The notes: generated from the sequence alone by a model not told the origin. A stretch of DNA of 8,332 nucleotides from UBA5272 sp964393005 (GCA_964393005.1 CAYMRR010000018.1:1-8332), one strand, 5' to 3'; numbered from the stretch's first letter, positions 1-6,032 are shown. Numbers and translations: made by a program.

Positions 1-2214
1 GCTTTAAATATACCTACTTATTCTATGGCTGGGTATGAAGCTGACGATTTACTAGGTACTATAGTAGAAAAACTTAAAAAAAATAATTTTCAAATAAATG
101 GAGAAAAAGTAGAAGTTTTTATAGCTTCTGGAGATTTAGATACTACTCAACTTTTAGATAAAGAAGAAAATGTAAAAGTTTATACTCTTAAAAGAGGTAT
201 AGGAGAAACCATAGTTTACTCTTATAAAGATATAGTAAAAAGGTTTACTTTTAATCCAGAGCAAATACCAGACTTTAAAGGTCTTAGTGGAGATCCGTCA
301 GACAATATTATCGGTATAAAAGGTATAGGAGAAAAAACAGCTACCACTTTAATTAATCTTTTTGGAAGTATAGAAAATATATATAATTTAATACATACAG
401 ATTTAGAAAAATTTAAAAATATTTGTAAAGAAAAAAAGGAATATAAACTTACTGATAGGATTATAAATCTTATAATAGAAGGGGAGGAAGAAGCTAAATT
501 TTCTTTAGCTTTAGCCACTATTAAAAAAGATGTGCCTATAGATTTTAAATTGCCAGAAAAAGAATGGCTTAAAGATTTTGATGACAGTAAATTTATAGAA
601 ATTTGTAAAGAATTTGAATTTAGAAGATTTAGAGATGCTTTTAAAAATAATATAGCAAAAAAAGATGAAAAAGGAGAAGAGGAAAAATTAAATATAGGAG
701 GTTTGGATGATGATTTTTTAGAACTTTCTAATAAAAATAATAAAGAAGAAGAATCAAAAACTCAAGAAAAAGAAATAGATCAAGATATTTTGGCAGATTT
801 AAAGATAATGCTCAATCTTATAAATAGTGAAATTACAAATCCTACTTTAGAAATTATTTTAGAAGAAACTTCATCTGACACAGAAACAGAAGCAAAAGAA
901 TATTTAGAAGAAGAGCTTCAAAAAGAAGAGCTTTTAAAAGTTTTTAATTTTATAGAAAAACCGATAAAAAGAATTTTGAAAAAAATGAAGAAAAATGGAA
1001 TTCTTTTAGATAAAAAAATTTTAAAAGAACAAAGTATTGCTTTACATAAAAAATTAAAAGATTTAGAGGAAGAAATCCACAAAGAGGCTGAAGAAGAGTT
1101 TAATATATCTTCTCCTAAACAGCTCGGCTATATTTTATATGAAAAATTAAAATTAGGAGAGAAGATTAAAAAGACTGCTACAGGAGCTCTTTCTACTAAT
1201 GCTTCTCAACTCGAAAAAATAAAAGAAAAAAATAAAATTGTAAGAGATGTTTTAGATTATAGAGAGCTTAGCAAATTACTTTCTACATATATAGATGCTT
1301 TACCAAATTTTGTAGAAGAAGATGGAAGAATTCGTTCAGATTTTATACAATCAGGAACTTCTACTGGAAGATTTTCTTCAGAAAATCCTAATCTTCAAAA
1401 CCTCCCAGCTAAAAGTGAGATAGGATTAAATGTTCGAAAATCTTTTATAAGAGAAAAAGGTTTTAAACTTGTATCAGCAGACTATTCTCAAATAGATTTA
1501 AGGAGTGCTGCTATACTTTCAAAAGATCCAAATCTTTTAGAGATTTTTCAAAAAGGTGTAGATGTTCACTCTGGAGTAGCTTCTAAAGTTTTTGGAGTTA
1601 CAGAAAATGAAGTAAATCCAGAAATGCGCAGAAAAGCCAAAATTATTAATTTTGGAATACTTTATGGTATGGGAGTTACTGCTTTAAAAGATTCTATGGA
1701 AGTAGAAAGAGGTGAGGCTCAAGAGTTTTACGATGAATATAAAAAGACTTTTAAAATCTTGATGGATTATTTAGATAATGTAAAAGAGTTTGCTAAAAAT
1801 AATGGCTATACAGAAACTTTATTTAAAAGAAGAAGATATATACCTTTATTAAAATCAAAATTACCATTTTTAAAAGCTCAAGGAGAAAGAATAGCTATTA
1901 ATGCTCCAGTCCAAGGGACTACAGCAGATATTTTAAAGCTTGCCATGATAGATATAGATGATTATATAGTTTCAAACCATTTAGAAAAAGATGTTAAAAT
2001 ATTATTACAAATCCATGATGAATTAGTTTTAGAAATAAAAGAAGAATTGGTGGCAAAGGTAAGTGAGAATATTAAAACAATTATGGAAAATGTTTTATCT
2101 AAAAGAATAAAAGATAAAGATTGGGATGATTTAATTTTAAAAGACACAGCTATCGGTCTTATTCCTATGAAGGTAGATATTGCCATAGGAGATAGTTTGT
2201 TTGAAATAAAATAA
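1..2214 (+). CDS. polA: DNA polymerase I, 5'-truncated by window edge
   Basis: Family A DNA polymerase for Okazaki-fragment maturation and repair synthesis. The frame is open from base 1 and the first codons already match the family, so the true start lies upstream and roughly 100 residues are missing. Numbering from the first visible codon: the 5'-nuclease has GYEADD at 11-16, SGDLD at 43-47, and a helix-hairpin-helix with GDPSDN and KGIGEKTA near 97-112. Residues about 219-320 hold a charged linker and only a remnant of the 3'-5' exonuclease domain, without its acidic catalytic motifs. The polymerase domain follows: template-primer motif TSTGRFSSENPNLQNLP, motif A DYSQIDLR at 494-501, O-helix RRKAKIINFGILYG at 543-556, and motif C QIHDELV at 670-676. 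Phe551 in the O-helix matches the ddNTP-discriminating Phe of E. coli Pol I. Asp499 replaces the usual motif A Glu. The next gene starts 2 bp after the stop. Confidence 0.97.
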   Translation, partial: ALNIPTYSMAGYEADDLLGTIVEKLKKNNFQINGEKVEVFIASGDLDTTQLLDKEENVKVYTLKRGIGETIVYSYKDIVKRFTFNPEQIPDFKGLSGDPSDNIIGIKGIGEKTATTLINLFGSIENIYNLIHTDLEKFKNICKEKKEYKLTDRIINLIIEGEEEAKFSLALATIKKDVPIDFKLPEKEWLKDFDDSKFIEICKEFEFRRFRDAFKNNIAKKDEKGEEEKLNIGGLDDDFLELSNKNNKEEESKTQEKEIDQDILADLKIMLNLINSEITNPTLEIILEETSSDTETEAKEYLEEELQKEELLKVFNFIEKPIKRILKKMKKNGILLDKKILKEQSIALHKKLKDLEEEIHKEAEEEFNISSPKQLGYILYEKLKLGEKIKKTATGALSTNASQLEKIKEKNKIVRDVLDYRELSKLLSTYIDALPNFVEEDGRIRSDFIQSGTSTGRFSSENPNLQNLPAKSEIGLNVRKSFIREKGFKLVSADYSQIDLRSAAILSKDPNLLEIFQKGVDVHSGVASKVFGVTENEVNPEMRRKAKIINFGILYGMGVTALKDSMEVERGEAQEFYDEYKKTFKILMDYLDNVKEFAKNNGYTETLFKRRRYIPLLKSKLPFLKAQGERIAINAPVQGTTADILKLAMIDIDDYIVSNHLEKDVKILLQIHDELVLEIKEELVAKVSENIKTIMENVLSKRIKDKDWDDLILKDTAIGLIPMKVDIAIGDSLFEIK

Positions 2215-2216
2215 AT

Positions 2217-2945
2217 ATGCTTTACGTTATAACAGGAACAAATTTAATAAAAAGAGAAAAAGCTAAAAAAACTATTAAAGATACACTTTTTAAAAAAGGA
2301 ATAAAAATAGATTCTCTGCTAGAAGTCTCTAAAATAACTAGTGAAAATTATACTTTATTACCAAATTATTTTGGAGGAAGTTCTTTATTTGGTGAAAAAG
2401 TGCTGGTTAATATTGAGGGGCTTTTAACAAAAGAAGAGACTAGAGTTTTTATTTATAATAATTTAGAAAATTTGGAAAAGAGTGATAATGTTTTTATTTT
2501 AGATGATCCATTTGCTTTAGCAGCTACTTTCTCTAAAATAGAAAGAGATTTGAAAAATTTGAATATAGAAAATGTTTGTTTTAACTGTAAAGACGAAACT
2601 AAAGAAAGAGATATAAATCCTTTTCCTTTATGTGATTTTATAGAGTTAAGAAATAAAAAATCTGCCTGGGAAGAATGGAAAAAAATATATTTAGAATGGG
2701 AAAATAAAGAAGCTCCAGCTTTACACGGGGCTCTTTGGTGGAAATGGAAAATGATGTGGTCTGCTTATATTGATGGAGATAAAAATAAATTTTATTCTCA
2801 TTATAAACTTAAAGATAGAAAAATAAATTATTCTAAAAAAGAGTTAGAAGATTTTGGTAGAGAAATAGCCTTTATGGCTACATCTTCTCATAGTAAAAGT
2901 CAAAATTTAATGAGAAATATAGAAAAATTTATCTTAAAGATTTAA
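2217..2945 (+). CDS. Probable DNA polymerase III delta-like subunit (HolA-like), shortened
   Basis: A 242-aa protein that looks like a divergent clamp-loader delta subunit, which opens the sliding clamp during replication. Supporting patterns are an N-terminal start like the delta nucleotide-fold domain (LYVITGTNLIKREKA), the segment FGGSSLFGEKVLVNIEGLL near 53-71 (delta proteins usually have a 'sLFg-rlVvl' strand here), and ILDDPFALAATFSKIERDLK. The C-terminal helices, from PLCDFIELRNKKSAWEEW to a Trp-rich ALWWKWKMMW segment, resemble the delta collar region, and the last 40 residues fit its final helices. The usual ATPase motifs are absent, as expected for delta. Typical delta is about 330-340 aa, so the middle is much reduced. 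The ATG lies 2 bp after the polA stop, with no Shine-Dalgarno, so translation is probably coupled. The assignment is by eye and the fold needs a profile search; a replication accessory of unknown type is the alternative. Confidence 0.6.
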   Translation: MLYVITGTNLIKREKAKKTIKDTLFKKGIKIDSLLEVSKITSENYTLLPNYFGGSSLFGEKVLVNIEGLLTKEETRVFIYNNLENLEKSDNVFILDDPFALAATFSKIERDLKNLNIENVCFNCKDETKERDINPFPLCDFIELRNKKSAWEEWKKIYLEWENKEAPALHGALWWKWKMMWSAYIDGDKNKFYSHYKLKDRKINYSKKELEDFGREIAFMATSSHSKSQNLMRNIEKFILKI

Positions 2946-2955
2946 AAATTAAGTC

Positions 2956-2983
2956 TTGACATATAAGAGTAAAAATATATACT
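2956..2983 (+). promoter_or_regulatory. Strong sigma70-type promoter for the Tyr-rich protein gene
   Basis: A perfect -35 box TTGACA at 2956-2961, a 16-bp spacer, and the -10 box TATACT at 2978-2983. Predicted transcription starts near 2990, giving a leader of about 42 nt. This is the best consensus promoter in the window, and it makes the downstream gene independent of the polA operon. Confidence 0.75.
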
Positions 2984-3002
2984 ACAAGAGTAAGTGAGAG
3001 TT

Positions 3003-3027
3003 TTATTAATAAGTAGCTTATTATTAA
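3003..3027 (+). promoter_or_regulatory. Hairpin in the 5'UTR just before the Tyr-rich gene start
   Basis: TAATAAG (3007-3013) and CTTATTA (3017-3023) form a 7-bp stem around a 3-nt loop TAG. After one mismatch the stem continues with three more A/T pairs (3003-3005 with 3025-3027). It ends 4 nt before the ATG at 3032. It could modulate initiation or mRNA stability. It is A/T-only apart from one G-C pair, so it may be weak. Confidence 0.4.
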
Positions 3028-3031
3028 TTAT

Positions 3032-3394
3032 ATGAAAAAAGCAATTTTTATAATATTTATTTTTGTATTTTTAGGAGTCTTTCCTTTAAAGAAAACTGAG
3101 GCTCAGTATTATGGTAATTCTTATTATGACTATGGTTATAATAATTATAACTCTTCATACTATTATCCTTATTCTAATTATTATGGGTCTTCTTATTACC
3201 CAAATTATAGCTATAGCAATTATTATAATTCTTATCCTGTGTCTAATTATTATGGGTCCTATTATTATCCAAATTATAGCTATGGAAATTATTATAATTC
3301 CTATTATTATCCAAATTATAATTATGGAAGCTACTATTACCCATATACTTATGGAAATATAGGGATAAATTTTGGTTTTTCTTTTGGTAGATAA
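3032..3394 (+). CDS. Secreted tyrosine-rich tandem-repeat protein, function unknown
   Basis: A 120-aa protein that I do not recognise as a named family. Residues 1-24 form a classic signal peptide: two lysines, a hydrophobic core IFIIFIFVFLGVF, then KKTEA before Gln25, a good signal peptidase I site. The mature 96 residues contain 39 Tyr (about 41%), with most of the rest Asn, Ser, Gly and Pro. Residues 48-70 and 71-93 are two 23-residue tandem repeats (SNYYGS, YYPNYSY, NYYNS), with a partial third unit PNYNYGSYYYPYTYG. The C-terminus GINFGFSFGR alternates Phe and Gly, like a beta-strand end. The mature part has almost no charge. It has its own strong promoter and terminator, so it is probably abundant. 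Plausible roles are surface adhesion, a cohesive or amyloid-like layer, or tyrosine cross-linking; none is shown by the sequence. No Shine-Dalgarno precedes the ATG. Confidence 0.85.
   Translation: MKKAIFIIFIFVFLGVFPLKKTEAQYYGNSYYDYGYNNYNSSYYYPYSNYYGSSYYPNYSYSNYYNSYPVSNYYGSYYYPNYSYGNYYNSYYYPNYNYGSYYYPYTYGNIGINFGFSFGR
3173..3310 (+). repeat. Two tandem 69-bp units inside the Tyr-rich gene
   Basis: 3173-3241 and 3242-3310 are adjacent in-frame units encoding 23 residues each. By hand count about 58 of 69 bases match, with a mix of silent and replacement changes. This indicates an internal duplication old enough to have diverged, still keeping frame and composition. Confidence 0.85.
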
Positions 3395-3407
3395 TACAAA
3401 GTTTGTC

Positions 3408-3445
3408 AAAATAAAATCACCTTTCATTTAAGGTGTTTTTATTTT
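3408..3445 (+). terminator. Intrinsic terminator after the Tyr-rich gene (possibly bidirectional)
   Basis: Inverted repeat arms at 3408-3423 and 3430-3445 with a 6-nt loop: a CACCTT/AAGGTG core, one T-T mismatch, then nine A/T pairs whose 3' side supplies the U-tract. It lies 13 bp after the stop codon at 3392-3394. Its core matches the terminator at 5420-5449. Confidence 0.85.
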
Positions 3446-3451
3446 GAAAAT

Positions 3452-3480
3452 TAGACATTTTCTTAAAAATTTGATAATAT
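3452..3480 (+). promoter_or_regulatory. Promoter for tRNA-Lys
   Basis: TAGACA (5 of 6 to the -35 consensus) at 3452-3457, a 17-bp spacer, and the -10 box TAATAT at 3475-3480, preceded by TG in the extended -10 position (3472-3473). Transcription would begin about 10 nt before the tRNA. Confidence 0.6.
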
Positions 3481-3497
3481 TATTTAATAAAGTTTAT

Positions 3498-3570
3498 GCC
3501 CTTATAGCTCAGTCGGTAGAGCAGCTGCCTTTTAAGCAGAAGGTCGTAGGTTCGATTCCTACTGGGGGCA
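3498..3570 (+). tRNA. tRNA-Lys (anticodon UUU)
   Basis: A 73-nt cloverleaf. The acceptor arms GCCCTTA and TGGGGGC pair with two G-U pairs. The D stem is GCTC/GAGC, the anticodon loop is CTTTTAA with TTT at 3531-3533, and the T arm is GTAGG-TTCGATT-CCTAC. The first anticodon-stem pair (G-A) is mismatched. The discriminator is A. CCA is not encoded (the next bases are CTA), so it must be added after transcription. Confidence 0.97.
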
Positions 3571-3581
3571 CTAGTAGCTTA

Positions 3582-3590
3582 TGATATAAT
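3582..3590 (+). promoter_or_regulatory. Extended -10 promoter for the 85-aa membrane protein
   Basis: TG-A-TATAAT, a perfect extended -10 (TG at 3582-3583, TATAAT at 3585-3590), 12 bp after the tRNA-Lys 3' end. The -35 region falls inside the tRNA and has no consensus. Transcription would start near 3597, only about 7 nt before the ATG at 3604, so the mRNA is nearly leaderless. Confidence 0.65.
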
Positions 3591-3603
3591 CTAAGTATAA
3601 ATT

Positions 3604-3861
3604 ATGTCAGCTTTTTGGAAATTTTTTGGAATTTTTTTAATAATCTGGGTGATTTGGTATTATACTGGAGGACCTCAAAGATCTACAGGTATAAAGCCTT
3701 ATGTCTATTATGATAGAGACACTATGGAAGTAAGAAAGTCTAATACAGAATTAGAAGACGGTTTGAAAGAGATGATAATAAATCCTAATCAAATAGAAAG
3801 CGGACTCCAACAAATAGAACACAATTTAAACAACCCATCTTTTACACAACCTGCTTATTAA
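3604..3861 (+). CDS. Small single-pass membrane protein, function unknown
   Basis: An 85-aa protein that I do not recognise. Residues about 4-21 (FWKFFGIFLIIWVIWYY) form one strongly hydrophobic, aromatic-rich N-terminal helix without a cleavage site, so it is probably a membrane anchor. The remaining 60 or so residues are polar and soluble: a basic/aromatic stretch (GGPQRSTGIKPYVYYDRD), then a likely amphipathic helix (NTELEDGLKEMI) and a Gln/Asn-rich tail (IESGLQQIEHNLNNPSF). The start is fixed by the perfect extended -10 just upstream and by the absence of an earlier in-frame ATG after it. No Shine-Dalgarno is present. It follows tRNA-Lys and converges on mutM, with only 2 bp between the two stop codons. 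Codon use matches its neighbours, which supports a real gene. Confidence 0.75.
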   Translation: MSAFWKFFGIFLIIWVIWYYTGGPQRSTGIKPYVYYDRDTMEVRKSNTELEDGLKEMIINPNQIESGLQQIEHNLNNPSFTQPAY

Positions 3862-3863
3862 TA

Positions 3864-4763
3864 TTACTTTTGACAGACTTTACAATAAACAGTAGATCTT
3901 CCTGCGATAATATTTTTTTCTAAAATATTTTTACAAACTTTACACTTTTTCCCAGCCCGTCCATAAACCTTATGATTTCTTGTATAATTTCCTTTACTTC
4001 CGTCAGCTAAAAGATAATTTGAAACAGAAGATCCTCCTTCTTTTATAGCATTTTTGAGTATTATTTTTAGATTTTTATAAATATTTTCTATTTCTTTATT
4101 AGTTAAAGATTTAGCTATTCTGGTAGGGAGTATTTTGCTAGCAAAGCAAATTTCATCTGTATAGATATTTCCACATCCTGTTACTATACTTTGCTCTAAA
4201 AGTATAGCTTTAATATTTTTATTTTTCTTTTTTAAAGCTTCTCTAAAATAATCCAAAGTAAATTCTTTTTGAAAAGGATCTAAACCTAAATTTTCAAAAT
4301 GTTTCTTTTTTCTAGCTTCTTCTAAATTTTTATAAAATAGTACATATCCAAACATTCTTACATCATTATAATAAAGAATTCCATTATCTAAAGTAAAAAT
4401 AATAGCTGTATGCTTATTTGGTAAAGTTTCTTTATAGCTTTCTATTATAGGGTGTCCGCCTAGAGTTTTATTTTTCTTTTTATCTACAAAGACTAACTGT
4501 CCTGTCATTTTTAAATGAATTATTAAAACACTTTTATCATCCAATTCTAGAATCAAGTTTTTAGCTATTCTTTTAATAGAAAGTATTTTTTTATTTAAAA
4601 TACTTTCTTTAAAGAGTTTTGTTTTAGAAGAAGATGCTTTTCTTTTTGTACCATACCCTGCTATTAGTTTTGGTTTTAAGATTTTAACTTCTTTTATTTT
4701 AGAGTTTATTATTTTATTTTTTAAACCAAGTCTTAAAGCTTCTACTTCTGGAAGTTCTGGCAT
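3864..4763 (-). CDS. mutM: Formamidopyrimidine-DNA glycosylase (Fpg/MutM)
   Basis: A bifunctional base-excision repair enzyme that removes 8-oxoguanine and formamidopyrimidines and cleaves the abasic strand. The start is fixed by the N-terminal MPELPEVE, where Pro2 and Glu3 are catalytic. Also visible are the beta-hairpin Lys68 in KRIAKNL, HLKMTGQ with intercalating Met86, DVRMFG with Arg136 and Phe138, the H2TH region with GCGNIYTDE (Asn199), and a C-terminal zinc finger with Cys274, Cys277, Cys294 and Cys297 plus Arg289 in GRSTVYC. All key residues are present, so it should be active. At 299 aa it is about 30 aa longer than usual; the excess seems to be Lys-rich loops near 30-50 and 95-118. 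The usual GGTTLRDY-type segment is GGSSVSNY. It begins 7 bp after the ruvA stop on the same strand, so the two repair genes form an operon. Confidence 0.97.
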   Translation of the reverse strand: MPELPEVEALRLGLKNKIINSKIKEVKILKPKLIAGYGTKRKASSSKTKLFKESILNKKILSIKRIAKNLILELDDKSVLIIHLKMTGQLVFVDKKKNKTLGGHPIIESYKETLPNKHTAIIFTLDNGILYYNDVRMFGYVLFYKNLEEARKKKHFENLGLDPFQKEFTLDYFREALKKKNKNIKAILLEQSIVTGCGNIYTDEICFASKILPTRIAKSLTNKEIENIYKNLKIILKNAIKEGGSSVSNYLLADGSKGNYTRNHKVYGRAGKKCKVCKNILEKNIIAGRSTVYCKVCQK

Positions 4764-4770
4764 ATTTTAA

Positions 4771-5364
4771 TTATCTTAAATATTTTAATACTTCTTTTAT
4801 TATTTCATTAGCTTCCTTTTTTTCAAATTCTTCTTTATTATCTTTCTTAATATTATTTAATATTTCATTAATATCTTTTTCATGATAACCAAGAGAGACG
4901 AGGGCTAGCTTTGCATCAGATTCTTCTCCATAAGTAGTATTATTTTTATCTTTATCTATATAATCAGCTAATTTTCCCTTCAATTCCAAAACTATTTTTT
5001 CCCTTCCTTTTTTACCAAGTCCTGGAATATTTGAAAGGGCTTCGGCATTTTCATTTTCTACAGCAAAGGCTATATCACTTGCTCCTAGCACAGAAAGTAT
5101 ATTTAAAGCAGATCTTGGACCTATACCAGAGACTGTTATTAGTTTTTCAAATACCTTTATATCAACAGCTTCAGCAAAACCAAATAAATCTATAGCATCA
5201 TCTTTTACTACAGTATGTACAAATAGCTCTATATTTTCTCCAAGGTCTTCAGAGAGTAAAATATCTACGGTAGAAAATACTTTATAACCAACTCCAGAAT
5301 TTGTGAGTATAGTAAGTGATTTTTCATCTATATTTTTAATAACTCCTACAAGGTATCCAATCAT
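4771..5364 (-). CDS. ruvA: Holliday junction branch-migration protein RuvA
   Basis: RuvA binds four-way junctions as a tetramer and recruits the RuvB motor. At 197 aa it is full length for the family, and it starts with the typical MIGYLVGVI OB-fold strand. The acidic pin is DD at 55-56 in VVKDDAIDLFGF, where E. coli has ED. Two helix-hairpin-helix motifs follow: TVSGIGPRSALNILS near 77-91 and NIPGLGKKGREKIVLEL near 112-128. A flexible acidic linker (about 135-150) leads to the C-terminal RuvB-binding domain with ALVSLGYHEKDI. RuvB and RuvC are not in this window. An extended -10 lies 22 bp upstream. mutM follows 7 bp after the stop, suggesting a shared transcript for DNA repair. Confidence 0.97.
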   Translation of the reverse strand: MIGYLVGVIKNIDEKSLTILTNSGVGYKVFSTVDILLSEDLGENIELFVHTVVKDDAIDLFGFAEAVDIKVFEKLITVSGIGPRSALNILSVLGASDIAFAVENENAEALSNIPGLGKKGREKIVLELKGKLADYIDKDKNNTTYGEESDAKLALVSLGYHEKDINEILNNIKKDNKEEFEKKEANEIIKEVLKYLR

Positions 5365-5386
5365 AATTTTATTTTAATTCTTATTT

Positions 5387-5395
5387 ATTCTATCA
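5387..5395 (-). promoter_or_regulatory. Candidate extended -10 promoter for ruvA-mutM
   Basis: On the minus strand the sequence is TG-A-TAGAAT, 5 of 6 matches to TATAAT plus the TGn extension, with 22 bp between the -10 and the ruvA ATG. No clear -35 is seen. It lies between the ruvA start and the terminator of the upstream gene, which is the only place a dedicated promoter could fit. Confidence 0.45.
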
Positions 5396-5419
5396 TTTTT
5401 AGATAAAAGAGTATAATTT

Positions 5420-5449
5420 AAAATCACCTCTTTAGAAAGAGGTGATTTT
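5420..5449 (-). terminator. Intrinsic terminator after the Cys-repeat membrane protein gene
   Basis: A perfect 14-bp inverted repeat: arms at 5420-5433 and 5436-5449, with the central pairs probably open to form the loop. It has a CACCTC/GAGGTG core and A/T-rich flanks, starting 10 bp past the stop at 5460. On the minus strand it ends in TTTT followed by AAATT. It separates this gene from ruvA. Its core matches the terminator at 3408-3445. Confidence 0.8.
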
Positions 5450-5459
5450 TAAATTAAAA

Positions 5460-5972
5460 CTATTCTATATTTTCTGTCAGATCAGAAAGCTCTTCTTTGC
5501 TTACATGTCCGCAAACACATTTTCCATCTTCACAAATACAGACTTCTTCTAATTCTTCTTTATTTGCTTTACCACAAACACAGTGCCCATCTTCACAAAA
5601 GCAAATGTCTTCCAAATCTTCATAGCAAAGATATTCTCTTTTTACTGCAAAATAATAAATTATTGCTCCAAAAAAATGTAAAAACCAAAGTACTAAAATC
5701 CAAACAGGTTTATAATCTATATCACTTTTAATAGCATGCACTAGCATCCATATCCAAAATACAAAAAAAGCAATGGTTATTAGAGCGGCTAATAAGAAAA
5801 AGATGGTAGCAAGAGAGTTAGGCAAAGCTTGAAGTATGGATGGTAGATTTCCTGCTTTATATTGAGACATATAATTATAGTTAAGACCTTGAGCTTTTGC
5901 TGACAAAGTTTTACCAAAAGTTAAAAAGATAAAAGCTGTAAATATATTAAGTTTTGTAAAAATTTTATTCAT
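5460..5972 (-). CDS. PLDc_N-like membrane protein with tandem CxC repeats
   Basis: A 170-aa protein of unknown function. An ATG at 6044 would add 24 residues, but I choose 5972 because MNKIFTKLNIFTAFIFLTF...SAKA-Q is a clean signal peptide cut near residue 27. Two membrane helices follow, about 55-80 and 89-110. The segment WIWMLVHAIKSDIDYKPVW and the helix after it, ending GAIIYYFAVKR, resemble the PLDc_N two-helix module seen in many small membrane proteins. Residues 121-141 and 142-162 are tandem 21-residue repeats, each with a CxC-x4-CxCG pattern (EDICFCEDGHCVCG and EEVCICEDGKCVCG), 14 of 21 residues identical. With Cys116 the tail has nine cysteines, suggesting metal or Fe-S binding or disulfides. 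The predicted topology puts this tail outside, though charges near the membrane make that uncertain. It is preceded by a palindrome and divergent from rpsT. Confidence 0.8.
   Translation of the reverse strand: MNKIFTKLNIFTAFIFLTFGKTLSAKAQGLNYNYMSQYKAGNLPSILQALPNSLATIFFLLAALITIAFFVFWIWMLVHAIKSDIDYKPVWILVLWFLHFFGAIIYYFAVKREYLCYEDLEDICFCEDGHCVCGKANKEELEEVCICEDGKCVCGHVSKEELSDLTENIE
5487..5612 (-). repeat. Two tandem 63-bp units encoding the Cys-rich repeats
   Basis: Adjacent in-frame units at 5550-5612 and 5487-5549 on the minus strand. The protein copies share every cysteine, the EDG turn and the KEEL end, while the third codon positions differ. This points to selection on the protein pattern after an old duplication. 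Confidence 0.85.
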
Positions 5973-6000
5973 AATAGTTGATTTATTTAATAATAATGTA

Positions 6001-6015
6001 CTTATACAGTATAAG
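6001..6015. promoter_or_regulatory. Perfect palindrome CTTATAC-A-GTATAAG, candidate operator
   Basis: A 7-bp perfect inverted repeat around one base, 28 bp upstream of the chosen start of the Cys-repeat protein. On the minus strand it contains TATACT, a possible -10, so a dimeric regulator bound here would overlap the promoter or the early leader. The one-base centre makes an RNA hairpin unlikely with all pairs formed. Confidence 0.4.
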
Positions 6016-6032
6016 ATAAAAAGCAAAGTTTT

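Noticed and set aside
3173..3310. CRISPR-like or mobile repeat array
   Set aside because: The two units are adjacent without spacers, in frame, and encode the Tyr repeats.
3111..3427. Overlapping Ile-rich reading frames on both strands across the Tyr-rich gene
   Set aside because: They arise from TAT/AAT repeats read in other frames and lack any start or composition support.
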